Under the pieces are notes generated by a model. The model was not told the origin of the DNA. It saw only the letters and a program-made list of their open reading frames with translations, and did not search any database. Below are positions 4,985-6,864 of a DNA stretch of 6,864 bases, in pieces. Location: positions 1 to 6,864 of the forward strand of contig JACCRL010000257.1 in assembly GCA_013813605.1 (NCBI GenBank), given 5' to 3'. Both the position numbers and the translations under genes were made by a program. Source of the stretch: Gemmatimonadaceae bacterium (GTDB lineage: Bacteria > Gemmatimonadota > Gemmatimonadetes > Gemmatimonadales > Gemmatimonadaceae). Position 1 is the stretch's first letter; each line of letters opens with the position of its first letter.

Positions 4985-6864
4985 ATGGACGGCCTGAGCC
5001 GGATTGACGAGCTGCAACAGAAATTCAGTGAAAACCCGCGACGCTATTTCGCGCCCCTCGCCAACGAGCACCGCAAGGCGGGGAACGCGGCGAAGGCAAT
5101 CGCGATCTGCCGCGAGTATCTCGCTCAGATGCCCGGTCACATGAGCGGGCAGATCGTATACGGACAGGCACTCTTCGAGGGCGGCGAGTACGAGGAGGCT
5201 CACAAGGTCTTCGAAGGCGCGCTCACCCTCGACCCCGAAAACCTCATCGCTCTGCGCACGCTTGGTGACCTTGCCCTGCGTACCGGCCAGACCGCGGAAG
5301 CGCGCCAATGGTATACGCGCCTCCTCGAGGCCGACCCGAAGGACTCGACGGTAATCGCTCTCGTGTCGGAGATCGACGCCTCGCTTGAAGCCTCGCCGCC
5401 GCCCTCGTCTGAGCAGATTCCCACCATCGATCCGGACGGTGGAGATCAGGCCATTGTGCAGGATTCCGTAGCGGTCGGAAGTGAGCTTCTCGGTCTCGAA
5501 CGGCACTATCCCAGTGAAGACACGACGAGCGGAACCAGCGAGTCCATCGCGCTGGAGGTTTCCGGAAGCGGAGACATCAGTGTCGAGAGCGCCAGTCGCG
5601 AATCCATCGTCAGCGATGACCTCTCTCAGGATGACAAGGCTGTCGATGTAAATGCGGCCGACGCTACGACCGTCGATGCAACGGCTGCCGAGGCAGCCAC
5701 CGCCGACGCAGGAAGGGTTGACGAAGCCCAGGTCGAGGGAACGACGGTCGAGGGAACGACGGCCGAGCCAGACGCCGGAGCAACGACCCAGGATGCTCCA
5801 GTCGCCGGAAGCCTGGACGTACCGCCGTCGCCCGCGACGGAGTGGCAGGACCCCGCCGCACCGCCCGCGGATCTCGACGAAGACTTCGACGAGCGGGACA
5901 GAATTTCCGACTCCGCTCCGGCTGATGCGACGGTCGAGGCTCTGCCAGAGGCTTCGGCCGAGGCAGCGGAATCGGCGCCACCTGATCCGTTCGATACTTG
6001 GGGGGCTCCGGCAGGCGCGGCAGTCAATGAGGTTGCCCATACTCCGCCCGATCCATTCGCACCGGTAAGCGAGGCAAAGCCACTCACGCCTCACGCGACG
6101 CCGATGCCTGAATCGAGGCCCGCCCAATCCGCTAATCCGGAGCCATTCGTAAACGAGACGATGGCGCAGCTATACCTGCAGCAGGGCTATCGCGCTCTCG
6201 CGCTGAACGTGTACCGGCAGCTCATCGAGTCGCGGCCCGACGAGCCGCGGCTGCGGGCAAAGCTCAAGGAGCTGGAGGATGAGGAGCAGGGCGGCGCCGA
6301 GTCGCGCCGCGATGATGCTCCATCGGTGGAGAGTCCTAGCCCCGAACGGGAAACGCCGCGCGCACCCTCGACTGAGGCGCCGCCGACCCTGCCATCCACC
6401 CAGCCGGGATCCGAGGAAACTCCAGGATTCGACCGGTCGCCGATCGATTCGCCGCCGTCCTCGACCCCGCCTTCGGAGCGCGACTCGGTGGAGTCGCCGG
6501 GTCGCGATGACCCGCGAGCCGAGCCTGAGTTGGTCGCGGCGCGCCAGCCCTCGGTGAAGGAATTCTTTGCCGCCCTGGGCAGGAAGCGCCCCCCCGCCCG
6601 CATGAATGGAGACACATACGGATCGCCTCCGTCAGCCGCGCGGGCCAGCGCTGCCGGAGTTGGATCTCTCGAATCAGTGTTTGCGGGTACGAGGGTCAGC
6701 GCCGAGGACGATCTTGCCGCGACCGCACTCGCTGGTGCGTTCACCAGACGCGAGAGTGCGGAGGAACGATACGAAGCTGCTCCGCCGCCGCCATCGGCAC
6801 CCGCACCGACGCCACGGACGCCCGCCGCCGCGGCGCCTGCCCGCGAAGTTAGCGCGCCTCCCGC
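4985..6864 (+). CDS. TPR-repeat protein with long disordered linker, 3'-partial
   Basis: The frame from ATG 4985 stays open for 626 codons to the window edge, so the C-terminus is missing. Three TPRs fill the N-terminus: about 22-50 (FAPLANEHRKAGNAAKAIAI), 54-86 (YGQALFEGGEYEEAHKVFEG) and 88-120 (LGDLALRTGQTAEARQWYTR). Residues about 135-385 are an acidic Ala/Glu/Asp/Thr/Pro-rich linker that is probably disordered. A single TPR-like helical hairpin follows at about 389-430 (ETMAQLYLQQGYRALALNVY), then a second linker rich in Pro and Ser. A more ordered-looking patch (SVKEFFAALGRK, 523-534; GVGSLESVFAGTRVSAEDDL, 558-577) precedes a Pro/Ala-rich tail. There is no signal peptide or membrane helix, so it is likely cytoplasmic. 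A scaffold or adaptor role is inferred from TPRs only; the partners and pathway are not recognisable. Its layout (TPR plus acidic linker) resembles the protein truncated at the left edge. It is divergent from ppiD and probably has its own promoter at 4908-4937. Confidence 0.9.
   Translation, partial: MDGLSRIDELQQKFSENPRRYFAPLANEHRKAGNAAKAIAICREYLAQMPGHMSGQIVYGQALFEGGEYEEAHKVFEGALTLDPENLIALRTLGDLALRTGQTAEARQWYTRLLEADPKDSTVIALVSEIDASLEASPPPSSEQIPTIDPDGGDQAIVQDSVAVGSELLGLERHYPSEDTTSGTSESIALEVSGSGDISVESASRESIVSDDLSQDDKAVDVNAADATTVDATAAEAATADAGRVDEAQVEGTTVEGTTAEPDAGATTQDAPVAGSLDVPPSPATEWQDPAAPPADLDEDFDERDRISDSAPADATVEALPEASAEAAESAPPDPFDTWGAPAGAAVNEVAHTPPDPFAPVSEAKPLTPHATPMPESRPAQSANPEPFVNETMAQLYLQQGYRALALNVYRQLIESRPDEPRLRAKLKELEDEEQGGAESRRDDAPSVESPSPERETPRAPSTEAPPTLPSTQPGSEETPGFDRSPIDSPPSSTPPSERDSVESPGRDDPRAEPELVAARQPSVKEFFAALGRKRPPARMNGDTYGSPPSAARASAAGVGSLESVFAGTRVSAEDDLAATALAGAFTRRESAEERYEAAPPPPSAPAPTPRTPAAAAPAREVSAPP
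5732..5761 (+). repeat. 15-bp in-frame tandem repeat (2 copies)
   Basis: Two identical copies of GTCGAGGGAACGACG (5732-5746 and 5747-5761) encode VEGTT twice (residues 250-259) in the disordered linker of the second TPR protein. Exact identity at the DNA level suggests a recent slippage duplication. Confidence 0.85.

Noticed and set aside
4961..6127. A 388-codon open frame on the minus strand opposite the second TPR gene
   Set aside because: Its translation is Arg/Gly/Ser-rich without recognisable domains, and it lies wholly opposite a well-supported gene with good Shine-Dalgarno and clear TPRs. It is a typical high-GC shadow frame.
1..6864. Search for a defence system, toxin-antitoxin pair, prophage or secondary-metabolite cluster
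   Set aside because: All genes are accounted for by housekeeping families or TPR scaffolds. I see no nuclease, helicase, toxin, integrase or biosynthetic signature, so calling a new system here would be unsupported.

Overview
This is a GC-rich bacterial window with six protein-coding genes, two of them cut by the window edges. It holds no RNA gene, insertion sequence, CRISPR array or phage gene that I can see. The gene content is an ordinary cell-envelope and housekeeping neighbourhood. The gene order (TPR protein, long-chain polyprenyl diphosphate synthase, small DUF4321-like membrane protein, TatA, then a convergent PpiD-like foldase and a divergent TPR protein), together with the style of the TPR proteins, resembles Gemmatimonadota. 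That taxonomic call is inference from memory, not a search result.

Left block (1-2976, + strand): four genes packed as a probable operon. The C-terminal part of a TPR protein overlaps the GTG start of a polyprenyl synthase by 4 nt. The synthase stop overlaps the ATG of a 95-aa two-helix membrane protein by one base. A TatA subunit follows 9 nt later, with its ribosome binding site overlapping the previous stop codon. The operon promoter lies outside the window. The synthase probably makes the quinone or other isoprenoid tail, and TatA is part of the twin-arginine protein export channel.

Middle block (2965-4794, - strand): a 609-aa membrane-anchored peptidyl-prolyl isomerase/foldase of the PpiD/SurA type. 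It converges on tatA with a 12-nt overlap of the coding ends. Its parvulin signature is divided between two consecutive PPIC-like segments. It probably starts at TTG, because the only good Shine-Dalgarno is placed for that codon.

Right block (4795-6864): a 190-nt divergent intergenic region carries a plausible sigma-70-type promoter (TTGACG, 18 bp, TATCTT) and two short dyads. It leads into a second TPR protein that is open for at least 626 codons to the window edge. This protein has three TPRs at its N-terminus, then a long acidic Pro/Ala/Glu-rich linker that contains one further TPR-like hairpin.

I found no convincing new biological system. The points most worth a second look are the two-part parvulin signature, the overlapping convergent gene ends, the DUF4321-TatA pairing, and the repeated short motifs inside the disordered linkers of the two TPR proteins.
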